A DNA stretch of 64,000 bases from Henckelia pumila (GCF_033568475.1 NC_133123.1:157867753-157931752), one strand, 5' to 3'. Shown: positions 28,370-39,784, counted from the first letter of the stretch. A program made the numbers and translations. The notes: generated by a model from the letters alone, not told the origin.

Positions 28370-28885
28370 TCCGAATCTGTTGACCGAAGCCCAGGCTTTC
28401 ATGAAAGGAACAATCGAGCTGGAGTCTCCGATGGCGTGGTGATTGGAGAAACCCAGGCAGATTCCATGGTCTGGGAACAGTGTCACCTGCACAGCTAACA
28501 CAGGGAAAACCACAACATCCGTCGAATGAGTAGCCGGCGGGAGATTCGGAACACAGGCGTACAACTCATCGGCAACTCGAGGGTGGTTCCCGGTGAGGTG
28601 ATTGAAGTCTTTCATGCATTCGGCTATGGTAAGCGACACAGAGTCTCCCACCACGAATCTCGAATAGGGCCTGCTGGAATCCAGAGGATGGACGATAATC
28701 CCAGAAAGTGGCATGAAATGCTTGAGCGTCTGGAGCAACGATTCCTTGAGTTTGGGGACGATGGATTCCACGAAAAAAGACTTGGAGATGGGGAAATCGA
28801 AGAACATCAGACGCTCCACTGGGTGGAAATAGATACATACCTCATCAAACACCTTCCTGGAAATATATATATATACATCAATCAC
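28370..28885 (-). pseudogene. Captured N-terminal half of a BAHD acyltransferase gene
   Basis: Minus-strand translation shows BAHD features: HPVERLMFFDFPISKSFF, LKHFMPLSGIIVHP, LFPDHGICLGF and the catalytic HxxxD motif as HHAIGD. These resemble the anthocyanin/flavonoid malonyl-CoA acyltransferase branch. About 190 residues of a normal 430-470 are present. The start region and the second half, including DFGWG, are missing, and the frame runs on into non-homologous sequence after FGIEDLA. It lies inside the CACTA element, so it is best read as a transduplicated gene fragment. A 28-base phrase (cctcatcaaac.ccttcctggaaatata) is duplicated at 28839 and 28920. Confidence 0.85.
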
Positions 28886-29010
28886 GATTCAAGTTCCGGA
28901 TTCTCGGTGAAAATGTAAACCTCATCAAACCCCTTCCTGGAAATATAAGAAAAAAGAAAACAAGGAAACAAGTTACTTGATGGTCAAATTACTACAAATT
29001 CACCAATGTC

Positions 29011-29013
<3 letters not shown>

Positions 29014-29043
<30 letters not shown>
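29014..29043. repeat. (TTA)n microsatellite
   Basis: About ten TTA units in the CACTA interior. Confidence 0.9.
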
Positions 29044-29049
29044 TTTGTA

Positions 29050-30465
29050 AATTTTTCAGATATTAACTTTTTCACATATTTTTGCGCATAGTGATAATAT
29101 TTGAGAATGGTTACAATCCTATGAGAAAATTAATTTAAGCTAGCAGTTTTAAAGTTCCTATTATTTTAAATATGTGTGTGTGCATAATAACTCTTTTTCA
29201 TTTTCGATCAGAATTTCAATAGTTGGATTAAACTAATAATATAACAATATTTGACCCAAAAAATAGTACATAAAATTTAGAACATATTAGTCACATGATG
29301 CGTAAACACTATATTAACTCTAGCAAGAATAATATTAAAAAATGATTCACAAAAAAATTGAGAAAGTGGAGCTCGCACATTATGACAGTGAAATATGAGG
29401 TAGGAATTAATGCAAACTACTAGATGGAGTAGAATCTATTCGGTGAAGAAATCATTCATTAAAGAACTGATGATCATATATACCCATAAATCCACATTAT
29501 TCACAACTCATCTCTGAATGTATGCATCCCCATGAAAAAAAGGTTGTTTCGTGTTCCTTGGTTTTCCACCGCAGCCTCTGTATTCATACAATTCACAGGA
29601 AGTATATACACATCTGGGCACCCTCTGAAATGAAGTTTCGAGAGGTACACTGCCACAAGTAACAACCTACAGTACACAATCACTCTATGATGTAAAGTGT
29701 AAGAAAAAATCACTGAGGAGAGCAGAGCACCAATGCTTAACAAGATTCAGGCCACATCCAGCAAATAGTTTAGCAGCACAATAGAAACTGGGTGAGCACC
29801 AATGTTTAACAATATTCCAAAAGCAAGAGACCAAGAATCTCCGTATTAGTAACTCAAACATGTTGACATGGTGAATTGGTTGGAAGATGAAACTTGAGTT
29901 CTTGTAACACTCTACGCCTCCAAAGACATCTCTAAGAAAATGAGATCAGATTCAGAACTATCTTATATTTTCCAAGTTTAAAGAGAAAAGTCACACAAGG
30001 CAAAGCTAAAGGTGACGATAAAACAATCTTTCAAGTCCTCAACAAGGTTAAAAATAAAAAGATAAAGCAATACGAAGCCACGTACACAAATTGAAGCACA
30101 ATGTATTGCCTTTTCTCAGTGAATAACACTGCAAAAGTAGAAAATTCCAGCAGCCACCATTTTTTACTTGAAAATTAGCACAGAAAACGCCAAACCAAAA
30201 CTTACCAAAAGTTACAAGTATTAATATAATATATGTAGTAGAATGGATTGTTTCCTGTATATGCATAATAAGTTAAATATCAAGTCCTATCTAGCTAGCT
30301 AGCTCACAAGAACATGGTAATTAAAATCTGCTACCTCAACTTATGCCAACCAGCCATACCCTCCCCCCTCCCCACCCCGAGAGAGTATACATGGGTGCCA
30401 ATATGTATCCTAAATCCTAATCATGTATCTTCTTTATTTTTCTTACATTCCATCATTTACACACA
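29050..30465. other. CACTA interior without recognised gene
   Basis: AT-rich DNA with short frames only. I see no homology that I can name. Intron or UTR pieces of the captured genes may be included. Confidence 0.4.
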
Positions 30466-30469
30466 GTCG

Positions 30470-31560
30470 GACTGATGGTTGTGTCTCGCCACTGTCGAGT
30501 TCTCGATCTTCAAAGCCCCTTCAGCTGTTGAACTAATCCGGCTAGTGCAGCCAACTTCTTGAATGCATTCGCACCGACCACAAAAGATGCTTTGGCGATC
30601 GATATCATTCTTGTCAACTGCAAAACGAAAGAATAAGTTACAAGTTAGCTCTAACTTGTGTTGATTGATATGCTTGCAAGTTGAATCATATATCAAGATG
30701 TGTGGAATTCATGAACCTCACATTTATGAAGTTTCAAATTCTTGGAAGCTTGATGATTTGTTTATTTTAATTTTTTTTTTTTGTATATGGACGAAGTATG
30801 GTTTATAAGAAGCTCACCGGAGGCGATTAAGGAAGCCAAATTAATGTTGATATTATCAATCTCTACGACCTCTTCACCAATGGTGCTCAACTGCCAAAAC
30901 AATGGCCAAAAGAGAGTTCAGCAACTGCCTAGGAAATGTCTTTATGCCAATTTACCTGCAAATTATTTATAGTGCAGAAGCAGACAAGTAAATCATAAGG
31001 ATGCACTTCAAATCTTGTGAGCCGCAAATGTCTTTATGTAGAATCAATAGATTTTTATCACCATAATTTTTAAAACATATATATATTACAATTTATTTTT
31101 ATTAGCTCCTCGTTTACGTTACCCAATTTCATTCTCATTCTTAGATACACCTCAGCGAATTTAACAAAAAAAGACAAAGAAACATCACAAAAAAAAAAAT
31201 AAATACCCGTTACTTACTCTAATTGTTTTCGCCGGAGTTAGAGCAGCCCCAATGCTCACCGAAATATATCCAAACACGGCTGAAACGAGCTAAAAAGAGT
31301 GGAATGTTTCAGAATGGTTTCCTAAACTTCGATTCCAAGCTAAAACACTTCTAATCAACCCAAAATAGCTAATAAAGGAGAAGGGCCGCCACCTGGTGCA
31401 GAATCAACCGCGAACATGGCTTCGAGACACGCACAGTAGGGATCCTAACTGAATGGAGGTCGGACGACCTATTTTCGGCGATCGATCGGCGAGTACGGCG
31501 CCGAAGCAAAGCTGGGTCGAAGGGGCGATGGATTGCGGCTAGGGTTTGGATTTCCTTTTC
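30470..31560 (-). pseudogene. Captured fragment of an unrecognised plant gene, apparent exons
   Basis: Minus strand. A GC-richer block at about 31560-31250 looks like a 5' UTR and first exon (contains AAACCCTAGCCGC, and a short frame starting MFAVDSAPGGGPSP). An exon-like piece at about 30900-30824 reads QLSTIGEEVVEIDNININ and ends at a GT donor. After an AG acceptor at about 30620, a piece reads VDKNDIDRQSIFCGRCECIQ to a stop near 30470. I do not recognise the protein. The piece has four cysteines but no known motif. Its presence in the CACTA interior indicates capture. Confidence 0.5.
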
Positions 31561-31659
31561 TTTCTTTTGTTCTTTGTTCTGTTAAGGCAGCTTGTAGGTA
31601 AATGTGTTAAATACGTAAGTTATTAGGTTTTTTTTAAATAAATTTTTTTTAAAAAAAAA

Positions 31660-31992
31660 GAAAAGAAAAGACAACGGTTTAGACAAAAGTGTTGTCTTAC
31701 ACTACATAAAACAATAAAAAAAGACAACGGTAAAAAAAACCGTTGTCGTAGAGCTTCAAAAAAACACACATAGACAACGGTTAATTAAAACCGTTGTCAT
31801 AGGCCTAAAAAAACCTGCTCATAGACAAAGGTTTTTAAAACCGTTGTCTTTTACACATAAAAGACAACGGTTTTTAAAAAATTGTTGTCTTCTTTCATTT
31901 AAATAAGGCCAACGACAACGGTTTTTGAAAAAACCGTTGTTAAAAGTCAAAAGACAACAGTTTGTGTATAAAACCGTTGTCTTTTTAGTGTG
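31660..31992. repeat. Right subterminal repeats of the CACTA element
   Basis: At least six units of the form agacaacggtttt...aaaaccgttgtc. The core acaacgg matches the left subterminal array but the spacer differs (tttaaaa instead of attttat), so the two ends have diverged as separate arrays. Confidence 0.85.
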
Positions 31993-32050
31993 GTTAATTA
32001 GCATATTTGTTGTAGTGTGAGTTGAATTCCAACAATTCTCCCCCTCAAAC

Positions 32051-35000
32051 TCATTTTGTATATTCAATCAGACTAGCTGCACTTCTACAGCTTTCTAGCT
32101 TTTCTTTTGGCAATGACTTTGTGAACATATCGGAACCATTTTCATCAGTATGTATCTTCTCAAGATGTAACAACTTGTCGTTTAACGCATCTTGGATCCA
32201 ATGATACCTCACATCAATATGCTTCGATCTTGAGTGTAAACTGGAGTTTTTACTCAGATGGATTGCGCTCTGACTGTCACAGTAGAGCGTAAACTTATCT
32301 TGCCTTAGACCTAACTCTTGTAGAAACTTCTTCAACCATAGAAGTTCTTTGCATGCTTCGGTCGTGGCTATGTACTCGGATTCTGTTGTGGATAATGCCA
32401 CACACTTTTGAAGTTTTGATTGCCATGAGACTGCTCCCCATGCAAATTTCATCAAGTATCCGGATGTGGACTTTCTAGAATCAACATCACCAGCCATATC
32501 TGCATCAGTGTATCCTTCTAACACAGGTAGGTTAGTTCCAAATCTCAAACAAAATCTAGAAGTACCTCTCATATATCGGAATATCCATTTCACTGCTGAC
32601 CAGTGATCTTTGCCAGGATTTGAGAGAAATCGGCTTACCACGCCAACTGCATGAGCGAGGTCAGGTCTCGTACACACCATTGCATACATCAAACTGCCAA
32701 CTGCTGAAGCATAAGGAACACTTTCCATTTCTTTCTTTTCTTCATCACTTGTAGGACATTGGCCTGAACTTAGTTTGAAATGCCCTGCAAGTGGAGTGCC
32801 AACGGTCTTTGCCTTATCCATTTTAAATCTTTCAAGAACTTTCTCAATGTAATGTTCTTGAGATAGCCACAGCTTTTTATTTGTCCTGTCCCTGGAGATC
32901 TTCATTCCAAGAATCTGTTTCGCTGGTCCTAAGTCTTTCATTGCAAAAGACTTGTCAAGCTCCCCCTTAAGCTTGTCTATCTTGGTTGAATCGTGACCAA
33001 TGATCAACATATCATCAACATACAACAATAGTATGATGATATCATTGTCATCATATTTCTTAAGAAATACGCAGTGATCAGAACTGGTTCTCCTGTACCC
33101 GTGACTCATCATGAATGAATCGAACTTTTTGTACCACTGCATTAGGGCTTGCTTCAATCGATACAAGCTTTTGTTCAACCTACACACCATTTTCTCTTTG
33201 CCTTTGACTTTGAATCCTTCTAGCTGATCCATATATATTTCTTCATCTAGATCACCATGAAGAAATGCGGTCTTGACATCAAGTTGTTCTATCTCCAAGT
33301 CCAAACTAGCAGCGAGTCCAAGAACAACTCTGATAGAAGACATCTTCACCACTGGTGAGAAAATTTCATCAAAATCAACACCTTTCTTTTGGTTGAAACC
33401 TTTTACGACTAGCCTCGCTTTGTACCTTAGTCGTGATCCATTGTCTTCAGTCTTCAACCTGTGAACCCATTTATTTTTAAGTGCTCTCTTACCTTTTGGT
33501 AGATTTACCAATCCATAGGTGTGATTGTCATGAAGCGATTGCATCTCATCCTTAATCGCTTTGATCCACTTATCTTTTTGGGCACTTGATACAACTTCTT
33601 TAAAACTTTCTGGTTCTCCGCCATCAATGAGCATCACATATTCATGTGGACTGTATCTTGAATAAGGTATTCTTTGTCTGGTTGACCTTCTAATCTCTGT
33701 CTCGGAAGGTGAATCTGAAGAGTTTTCTTGAGAATCATCTGGTTCAACTAACTCTTCATGATCACTCTGCATATCTCCCCCATGATCACGAACTATGGGT
33801 GAACGAACATGATCTAGATTAACTGGGATTTCTGAACTGGATGGTTGTGATTCTTTATTGTGTTCAACATCACAACCAATCTCATCTTCAAGAAATACAA
33901 CATCTCGGCTTCTAACAATCTTTTGATTGACTGGATCCCATAGTCGATATCCGAACTCTTCATGGCCATAACCCAAAAATATGCACCTTTTGGATTTATC
34001 ATCAAGCTTGAATCTTTCATCTTTTGGAATATGAACAAAGGCTCTACATTCAAACACTCTTAAGTGTTTGTAGGAGACATCTTTCCCAAACCAAACTCTG
34101 TCAGGAACATCACCATCTAACGGAGCTGATGGAGAAAGGTTGATTAAATCAATTGCAGTTCTCATAGCTTCACCCCAAAAGGAATTGGGCAATTTGGACT
34201 GAGATAACATGCACTTTATCATCTCACAAATTGTTCTGTTCATTCTTTCAACAATACCATTGTGCTGAGGTGTTTTTGGAACACTTTTCTCAAGCCTGAT
34301 TCCATGAGTTGAGCAATATTGCTCAAATGGACCCCTGTATTCGCCACCATTGTCTGCGCGAACACATTTCAACTTCATTCCAGTTTCTCTTTCAACTTTT
34401 GCGTGAAAATTCTTAAAGATCTCAAGAACATGATCTTTAGATTTTAACGCAAAGCACCAGACCTTTCGGGAGAAATCATCGATAAAGGTCACGAAATATA
34501 GAGCACCGCCGAGAGTTCTATCTTTCATATAGCACAAGTCTGTGTGCACTAAATCCAAGCATTGAGTTTTTCTAGATGGAGAAAAACTTTGAAATGCAAT
34601 TCTGTGTTGTTTTCCAGCTAAACAATCAACACAAGTTTCCAAGTGCATACCAGATACTTCAGGTAGGAGTTTCTTTCTAGCCAAAGTTTCCATTCCTTTT
34701 TGGCTTATATGGCCAAGTCTCCTGTGCCATAATTCAATGGTGGAATTCTTTGTAGACACATTAACCTCTCCACTGGATACCTTAGCCTGCATCAGATAGA
34801 GAGAGTTTTGCTTCACACCTTTAGCGATAATGAGAGAACCTTTGATGAGTTTCCATTTTCCTTCTCCAAAGTGACTGACACAACCTTCATCATCAAGCTT
34901 TGCAACAGAAATGATATTAAGTCGAATATCTGGAACATGGCGAACTTCTTTGAGAGTGAGACGAGATCCTGTATCTGTCTCCAAGACAATGCTCCCCATA

Positions 35001-35995
35001 CCAATGACTTCTGTCATACCTTGATTGGCCATTCTAACTTTTCCAAAGTTTTCACTTGAGTAGGACGCAAACATATCTCTGTATGGAGTGATATGATATG
35101 AAGCTCCAGAATCAATAATCCAATCAGTTTGTTGGTATGATACGTTGAAACATGCTTCATCGCCAAAAATGATAATATCTCCATCAGATGTAACTACAAC
35201 TGTGTCTTTCTCTTCTAACTTTGTACCATTCCTTTGATCTCTCTTCTTTTTCATGCATTCTCTTTCGTAATGGTTTGGACCTCCACAATAATGACACTTG
35301 AATTCTTTTCTGGTCTTAGACTTCCCCCTGGATTTGTCTCTTCCTTTCTGAGGACCTCTGGTGTAACTTCGTCCTCGATTATCAGCCGTTTCTGTGACCA
35401 ATGCCTTGGTTTCAGAGTTATATTCTTGCTCTTTTCTTCTAGACTCTTCAGTGAGAAGGCAATCTTTGACTGTTTGTAATGTCATTTTTCCATCAAGAGC
35501 AGAATTACTGAGCGATACCACAAGAGTATCCCAACTATCTGGCATAGAGCTCAGTAGTAACAAGGCTGTAACTTCATCATCTAGGGCAATCTTTATGGTG
35601 GTAGATTTGTTGATTAAACCCTGATAAGTATTTAGGTACTCCGTCATATTTGCACCTTCTTTGTATCTGAGTCGTGCGATACTTCTGATAATTGAGGCTT
35701 TGTTTAAGGCATTCTTCCTCTCAAACATAGCTTCAATTTTTCTCCACAGAGCATCAGCTTTATCTTCGTTTGCAAAGTGATGGAAGATACTATGTTCGAT
35801 AAAACGTCGTATGTAGCCGACAGTTTTTCGATGTAGTATAATCCATTCTTCATTTGATTGATTTTCTGGCTTGACTTCATCACCACTCAAGGGCAAGTAC
35901 AAATCTTTGCAATATAGCAGATCCAGCATGCTTGTCTTCCATATGGAATAGTTTGACCCGTTCAGTTTGAACATCCCTCCAAGGGGCTCCTCCAT
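32051..35995 (-). CDS. Copia gag-pol polyprotein, uninterrupted
   Basis: About 1314 residues from the first ATG (35995) to the stop at 32051. Domains in order: Gag (start MEEPLGGMFKLNGSNYSIW), CCHC zinc knuckle (CHYCGGPNHYEREC, about residue 235), aspartic protease (WIIDSGASYHIT, about 295), pre-integrase (LWHRRLGHIS), integrase core (VHTDLC, RADNGGEYRG, QHNGIVERMN), reverse transcriptase (ARLVVKGFNQKKGVDF, LYVDDMLIIG) and RNase H (GYTDADMAGD, STTESEYIA, SKHIDVRYHWI). This is the copia order, with integrase before RT. Key residues are present and the frame has no stop, so the protein could still be made, although one LTR is broken by the CACTA element. Confidence 0.95.
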   Translation of the reverse strand: MEEPLGGMFKLNGSNYSIWKTSMLDLLYCKDLYLPLSGDEVKPENQSNEEWIILHRKTVGYIRRFIEHSIFHHFANEDKADALWRKIEAMFERKNALNKASIIRSIARLRYKEGANMTEYLNTYQGLINKSTTIKIALDDEVTALLLLSSMPDSWDTLVVSLSNSALDGKMTLQTVKDCLLTEESRRKEQEYNSETKALVTETADNRGRSYTRGPQKGRDKSRGKSKTRKEFKCHYCGGPNHYERECMKKKRDQRNGTKLEEKDTVVVTSDGDIIIFGDEACFNVSYQQTDWIIDSGASYHITPYRDMFASYSSENFGKVRMANQGMTEVIGMGSIVLETDTGSRLTLKEVRHVPDIRLNIISVAKLDDEGCVSHFGEGKWKLIKGSLIIAKGVKQNSLYLMQAKVSSGEVNVSTKNSTIELWHRRLGHISQKGMETLARKKLLPEVSGMHLETCVDCLAGKQHRIAFQSFSPSRKTQCLDLVHTDLCYMKDRTLGGALYFVTFIDDFSRKVWCFALKSKDHVLEIFKNFHAKVERETGMKLKCVRADNGGEYRGPFEQYCSTHGIRLEKSVPKTPQHNGIVERMNRTICEMIKCMLSQSKLPNSFWGEAMRTAIDLINLSPSAPLDGDVPDRVWFGKDVSYKHLRVFECRAFVHIPKDERFKLDDKSKRCIFLGYGHEEFGYRLWDPVNQKIVRSRDVVFLEDEIGCDVEHNKESQPSSSEIPVNLDHVRSPIVRDHGGDMQSDHEELVEPDDSQENSSDSPSETEIRRSTRQRIPYSRYSPHEYVMLIDGGEPESFKEVVSSAQKDKWIKAIKDEMQSLHDNHTYGLVNLPKGKRALKNKWVHRLKTEDNGSRLRYKARLVVKGFNQKKGVDFDEIFSPVVKMSSIRVVLGLAASLDLEIEQLDVKTAFLHGDLDEEIYMDQLEGFKVKGKEKMVCRLNKSLYRLKQALMQWYKKFDSFMMSHGYRRTSSDHCVFLKKYDDNDIIILLLYVDDMLIIGHDSTKIDKLKGELDKSFAMKDLGPAKQILGMKISRDRTNKKLWLSQEHYIEKVLERFKMDKAKTVGTPLAGHFKLSSGQCPTSDEEKKEMESVPYASAVGSLMYAMVCTRPDLAHAVGVVSRFLSNPGKDHWSAVKWIFRYMRGTSRFCLRFGTNLPVLEGYTDADMAGDVDSRKSTSGYLMKFAWGAVSWQSKLQKCVALSTTESEYIATTEACKELLWLKKFLQELGLRQDKFTLYCDSQSAIHLSKNSSLHSRSKHIDVRYHWIQDALNDKLLHLEKIHTDENGSDMFTKSLPKEKLESCRSAASLIEYTK

Positions 35996-36002
35996 TGGAC
36001 GT

Positions 36003-36015
36003 GGCTCTGATACCA
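36003..36015 (-). other. Copia primer-binding site (initiator tRNA-Met type)
   Basis: TGGTATCAGAGCC on the minus strand, two bases after the 5' LTR end CCCAACA. Complementary to the 3' end of plant initiator tRNA-Met, as usual for Copia elements. Confidence 0.93.
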
Positions 36016-36017
36016 CT

Positions 36018-36658
36018 TGTTGGGAAAGATAGCCAAAATTAATTGACTTTTATGTAGCGGAATCTTTTGATTCTTTTTCCCTATACTATCGGATCAAAGT
36101 GTTTCCTTGATATCAATATCAATCAAGATAATAAGCACGAAGAAAATGACACAAGAATTTTTACGTGGAAAACCCAAATTAGGGAAAAACCATGGGACCT
36201 AAGTCCACCAAGAAAATCTCCACTATAACAATAATGGGTACAACATATTCCTAGAATAATAGGAGATAACAACAACGCTCCCTAGAACAACTTAGGGGAT
36301 ACCAAGAACTTCAAGAATAATAGTTCTTGGATGACACACTCAATCTCACTTTACAAATGGAACTCACACAAATCTAATCACATAGAAAATTCTTTCTGAT
36401 GTGGAAGATCGGACATCGCCGCAACCACAGAGCATACTAAAATTTATCTAAATGACTAGGCTACAAAAAACACTATTTATTGCTTGTGTTTTTGGGATTT
36501 CTTGGGATGATTTGAAACAATGGTTTTGGGGTGTATTTATAGGCAAGATTTTGGATGTTAGGTAAAGTGTGAAACCATGACAATGTGAATGGTATCAAGT
36601 TTGGTAGCCATCAAATTTGAGTTGAATTGTTGAATCCAAAATGAGTTGAATTCCAACA
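36018..36658 (-). repeat. 5' LTR of the Copia element
   Basis: 641 bp; on the minus strand begins TGTTGGAATTCAACTC and ends CCCAACA (TG..CA). It should carry the element's promoter. Confidence 0.95.
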
Positions 36659-37855
36659 TTATTTTACCTCATAGACAGTGAAAGAGACTTCAACTGGTCC
36701 ATTCTGGTAAATCTCTGCCATTTTATCGGCGGGATCGGAATTTATTTTATATGCATTGACAGTGAAGTGCTTTGATGTTGCCCAGACCAGGTTCTCTTTA
36801 CTGCATTTCTTCTCACATAATGGGGTGGGACATAGATCGAGGTTCACAACCAGGATGGGAGCATCCGATCTTATCGAAGTTAGGGTCACACTGCCAGAAA
36901 TACCTCATTCAGTGTTCGAGCATATATATGTATGTGCTGCATGCAAAAAATTACACCAACACCAACAAAACCATTGTTGTTTTGGCAGTTACAGTCATTT
37001 TTTCGATGCAACACTGACATATGCAGTGTGTCGTATCAGCACGCTCGATGAAAAAGAACAAAAATTATAAAAAATCGGAAAATACAGAACTAAGACCAGA
37101 ATTTGTCTCATTCTTTAGAGTAAAGGCTGCTCCTTGCTGCTCAAGTTATAACTTGATCAAACTACTTTCAACACACTCTCTCATAAAGAAACATATACCT
37201 CTGAAGTCACCACACCATGTTGGACGAAATATCGTCATGCCATTATAGGGTAGCCTCCATCACAACCATCACCGCACATAAAGCTGTAGCAAGATAAGGG
37301 ATCATTGACACAGAGTGAGATATTCTACAAATTAAACATAAAATGAACACGTACAACAAATGTTCTTGCTAGTTATTCGATATTACATACGAGTTGAAAT
37401 AAGAGTGTTCGTCAATTAACCATGTCGAAACTAATGCAAAAGCGGTCTGAGAGAGCTTTAACAACACCAAATGTCCAAGATGAACCACAATGCCCCTAAA
37501 GTACCTATGAATAACCAAAAACTAAGTACGTACCTTGCTAAATATGCATGCATGCACCGCGTGATAAGTAAACAAGAAAAACAAATTATCAGAGAAGAAC
37601 GTTTCAAGAATTGATTTGGATATATATTTCGCATGAGCACAAATCAAGATAAGTACATCAGCAACTCTTGAAGAAAATGGAAAATAACTACTAAATAAAA
37701 ATTACCATGCATGCATGTAATTTACTAACCAAGGATGTCTCCAATTGTGCTACACTGAGGCCAAGCTGTTCGTGCATCGAATGCTTTCGGCAACTTCAGT
37801 AAACCTTTTTCGTGAGTGACAACTGGAACACTCTCCAAATAACCTTCTGGCGTCG

Positions 37856-38008
37856 GTGCGTAAATTGACTAACCCGGAGATCAAATTATGATGATCAGCA
37901 TCTGGGAGTAAATTAAACTATAGATTTGAAGAACTCGTCATCCAATATTTCTGCCTCATGAGTTCTAAAACTTAGAGTATAATTGGCCAGTCGAGGATTC
38001 ATAGTAGC
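37856..38008. repeat. Left copy of 153-bp target duplication around truncated Copia-1
   Basis: From gtgcgtaaattgac to gaggattcatagtagc. Matches 40654-40806 with about four substitutions. Pairs with the precise LTR end at 40653 to define an extended target duplication. Confidence 0.9.
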
Positions 38009-38011
38009 CTT

Positions 38012-39784
38012 TTGGATTCTTCTGTGCCAGATGAAGGGTCAGAAGAGATGCAAGATGAGATTGTGACAGCAAGAGATCAAACAGAGGATTTGAGCACTTA
38101 CAATCTTGCAAGGGACAGAACCAGAAGGGAGATCAGAGCTCCTAAGAGGTTTGGTGAAGCTGATCTGGCTTGGTATCCACTTACAGTAGCTGAGGAGGTG
38201 GAGCATTCAGAGCCAAATACTTATGATGAAGCTATGGCGAGTAAACAGAAAAACAAGTGGATTGAAGCTATGAATGAAGAGATGAACTCACTTGAGAAGA
38301 ATCAAACCTGGAAGCTAGTAGACAGACCGAAGCATCAAAAGACATTGGGATGCAAGTGGATCTATAAACAGAAGGAAGGATCTCCTGGTACAGATCAGAT
38401 CAAGTATAAAGCAAGATTGGTTGCAAAGGGTTTTGGTCAAGTATAAGGGATAGATTTTAATGAGGTCTATTCTCCAGTGGTCAAATATTGTTCCATCCGA
38501 ATTATGTTAGCACTGGTGAACCAGCTCGATTTGGAGCTTGAGCAGATGGATGTGAAAACTGTGTTTCTACACGGTGACCTGGAAGAAACCATTTATATGG
38601 AACCACCAAAGGGCTTCATACATCAGAAAACCAAGAACAAGGTCTGCTTATTGAGAAAATCATTGTATGGGCTGAAGCAGAGTCCGAGGCAGTGGAACAA
38701 GAGGTTTGATGAGTTCATGATTGATATTGATTTTGTGAGAAGCCAATATGATAGATGTGTCTATCTGAAGAAGGATGAAAGACAGGTTATCTTGTACCTA
38801 CTGATTTACGTTGATGATATATTGATTGCAAGTAAAAGTAGGACATATTTATCATCCTTGAAACAACAGCTCAACACAGAGTTTGAGATGAAAGCTCTGG
38901 GTGAAGCGAAGAGAATTCTGGGCATGGACATAGTGAGAAACAGGAAAAGGCAGGAGATTCATCTGAGTCAGAAGAACTATTTGAAGAAGGTTGTTCTGCG
39001 GTATAACATGAATCAAGCAAAATCTATCTTGACCCCTCTGGGACAGTATTTGAAGCTATCTGCGAATCAGTCACCTGAATGTGAGGAAGACAAGATGAAA
39101 ATGGCTGGTATTCCATATGCTAGTGGAGTGGGGAGTCTCATATATGGAATGGTGTGCAGTAGGCCTGATCTGGCATACATAATCAGTGTTGTGTCGAGAT
39201 TTATGGCTAATCCGGGAACATATCATTGGGAAGCTCTTAAGTGGATTCTCCGATATCTCATAAACACAACTGGGCTGGGGTTGAAGTTTGAAAAACATCA
39301 AGATGGGATTGATCCGGTAGTTGGATATGTGGATTCAGATTTTGCTGGAAACTTAGACACGAGAAAATCATTGACTGGTTATGTGTTCACCTTTTATGGC
39401 ACAACGATCACCTGGAATTCAAATTTACAGTCAGTGTTTGCCCTTTCTACCACTGAGGCAGAATTCATAGCTGTTACTGAGGCCATAAAAGAAGGATTGT
39501 GGTTAAAAGGAATGATAGCGGAGTTGGGTGTAAAACAAGATCAAGTTGTAGTAAACTGTGACAATCAAAGTGCAATACACCTGACGAAACACCAAGTCTA
39601 TCATGAACGATCGAAACACATAGATGTGAAGATGCATTTCGTGAGAGATGTGATTGAAAAAGGAGATGTGATCCTTGTGAAGATAGCATCAGAAAAAAAC
39701 CCTGCAGATGCTATGATGAAGTCACTGTCGTATGCTAAGTTCAAAAAATGTTTGGACTTAGTTAATGCGGTGATTGGAAATTAG
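38012..39784 (+). pseudogene. Copia-1 reverse transcriptase/RNase H remnant
   Basis: One frame with an in-frame TAA at 38444-38446 (after ARLVAKGFGQV). Motifs: QMDVKTVFLHGDLEETIYM, YVDDILIAS, GYVDSDFAGN, STTEAEFIAVTEA and SKHIDVKMHFVRD. The internal stop and the missing N-terminal half make it a remnant. It differs clearly in sequence from the full Copia element nearby. Confidence 0.92.

Larger units (their letters stand above)
27162..32017. mobile_element. Non-autonomous CACTA (En/Spm) transposon with captured gene pieces
   Basis: Ends are CACTACAAGAAAAA on the left and TTGTTGTAGTG on the right, with the 3-bp target duplication TGA (27159-27161 and 32018-32020). Both subterminal regions are packed with direct and inverted copies of acaacgg...ccgttgt motifs, as expected for CACTA elements. 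No transposase frame is present. The interior carries minus-strand fragments of a BAHD acyltransferase gene and of another unrecognised gene with apparent introns. Confidence 0.93.
26531..32034 (-). repeat. 3' LTR of the Copia element, split by the CACTA insertion
   Basis: The LTR portions are 26531-27161 and 32018/32021-32034. Joining them, minus one copy of the TGA duplicated on CACTA insertion, gives a sequence collinear with the 5' LTR at 36018-36658. Confidence 0.93.
26531..36658 (-). mobile_element. Full-length Ty1/Copia LTR retrotransposon with nested CACTA element
   Basis: Flanked by a 5-bp target duplication TTATT (26526-26530 and 36659-36663). On the minus strand: 5' LTR 36658-36018, primer-binding site TGGTATCAGAGCC, one intact gag-pol frame, purine tract GAGGGGGAGAAT at about 32035-32047, and the 3' LTR, which is split by a CACTA insertion into 32034-32018 and 27161-26531. 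The two LTRs (about 641 bp without the insertion) differ at a few percent of positions by eye, so the insertion is fairly young. It sits just past a cathepsin B exon, in the intron donor region. Confidence 0.96.
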
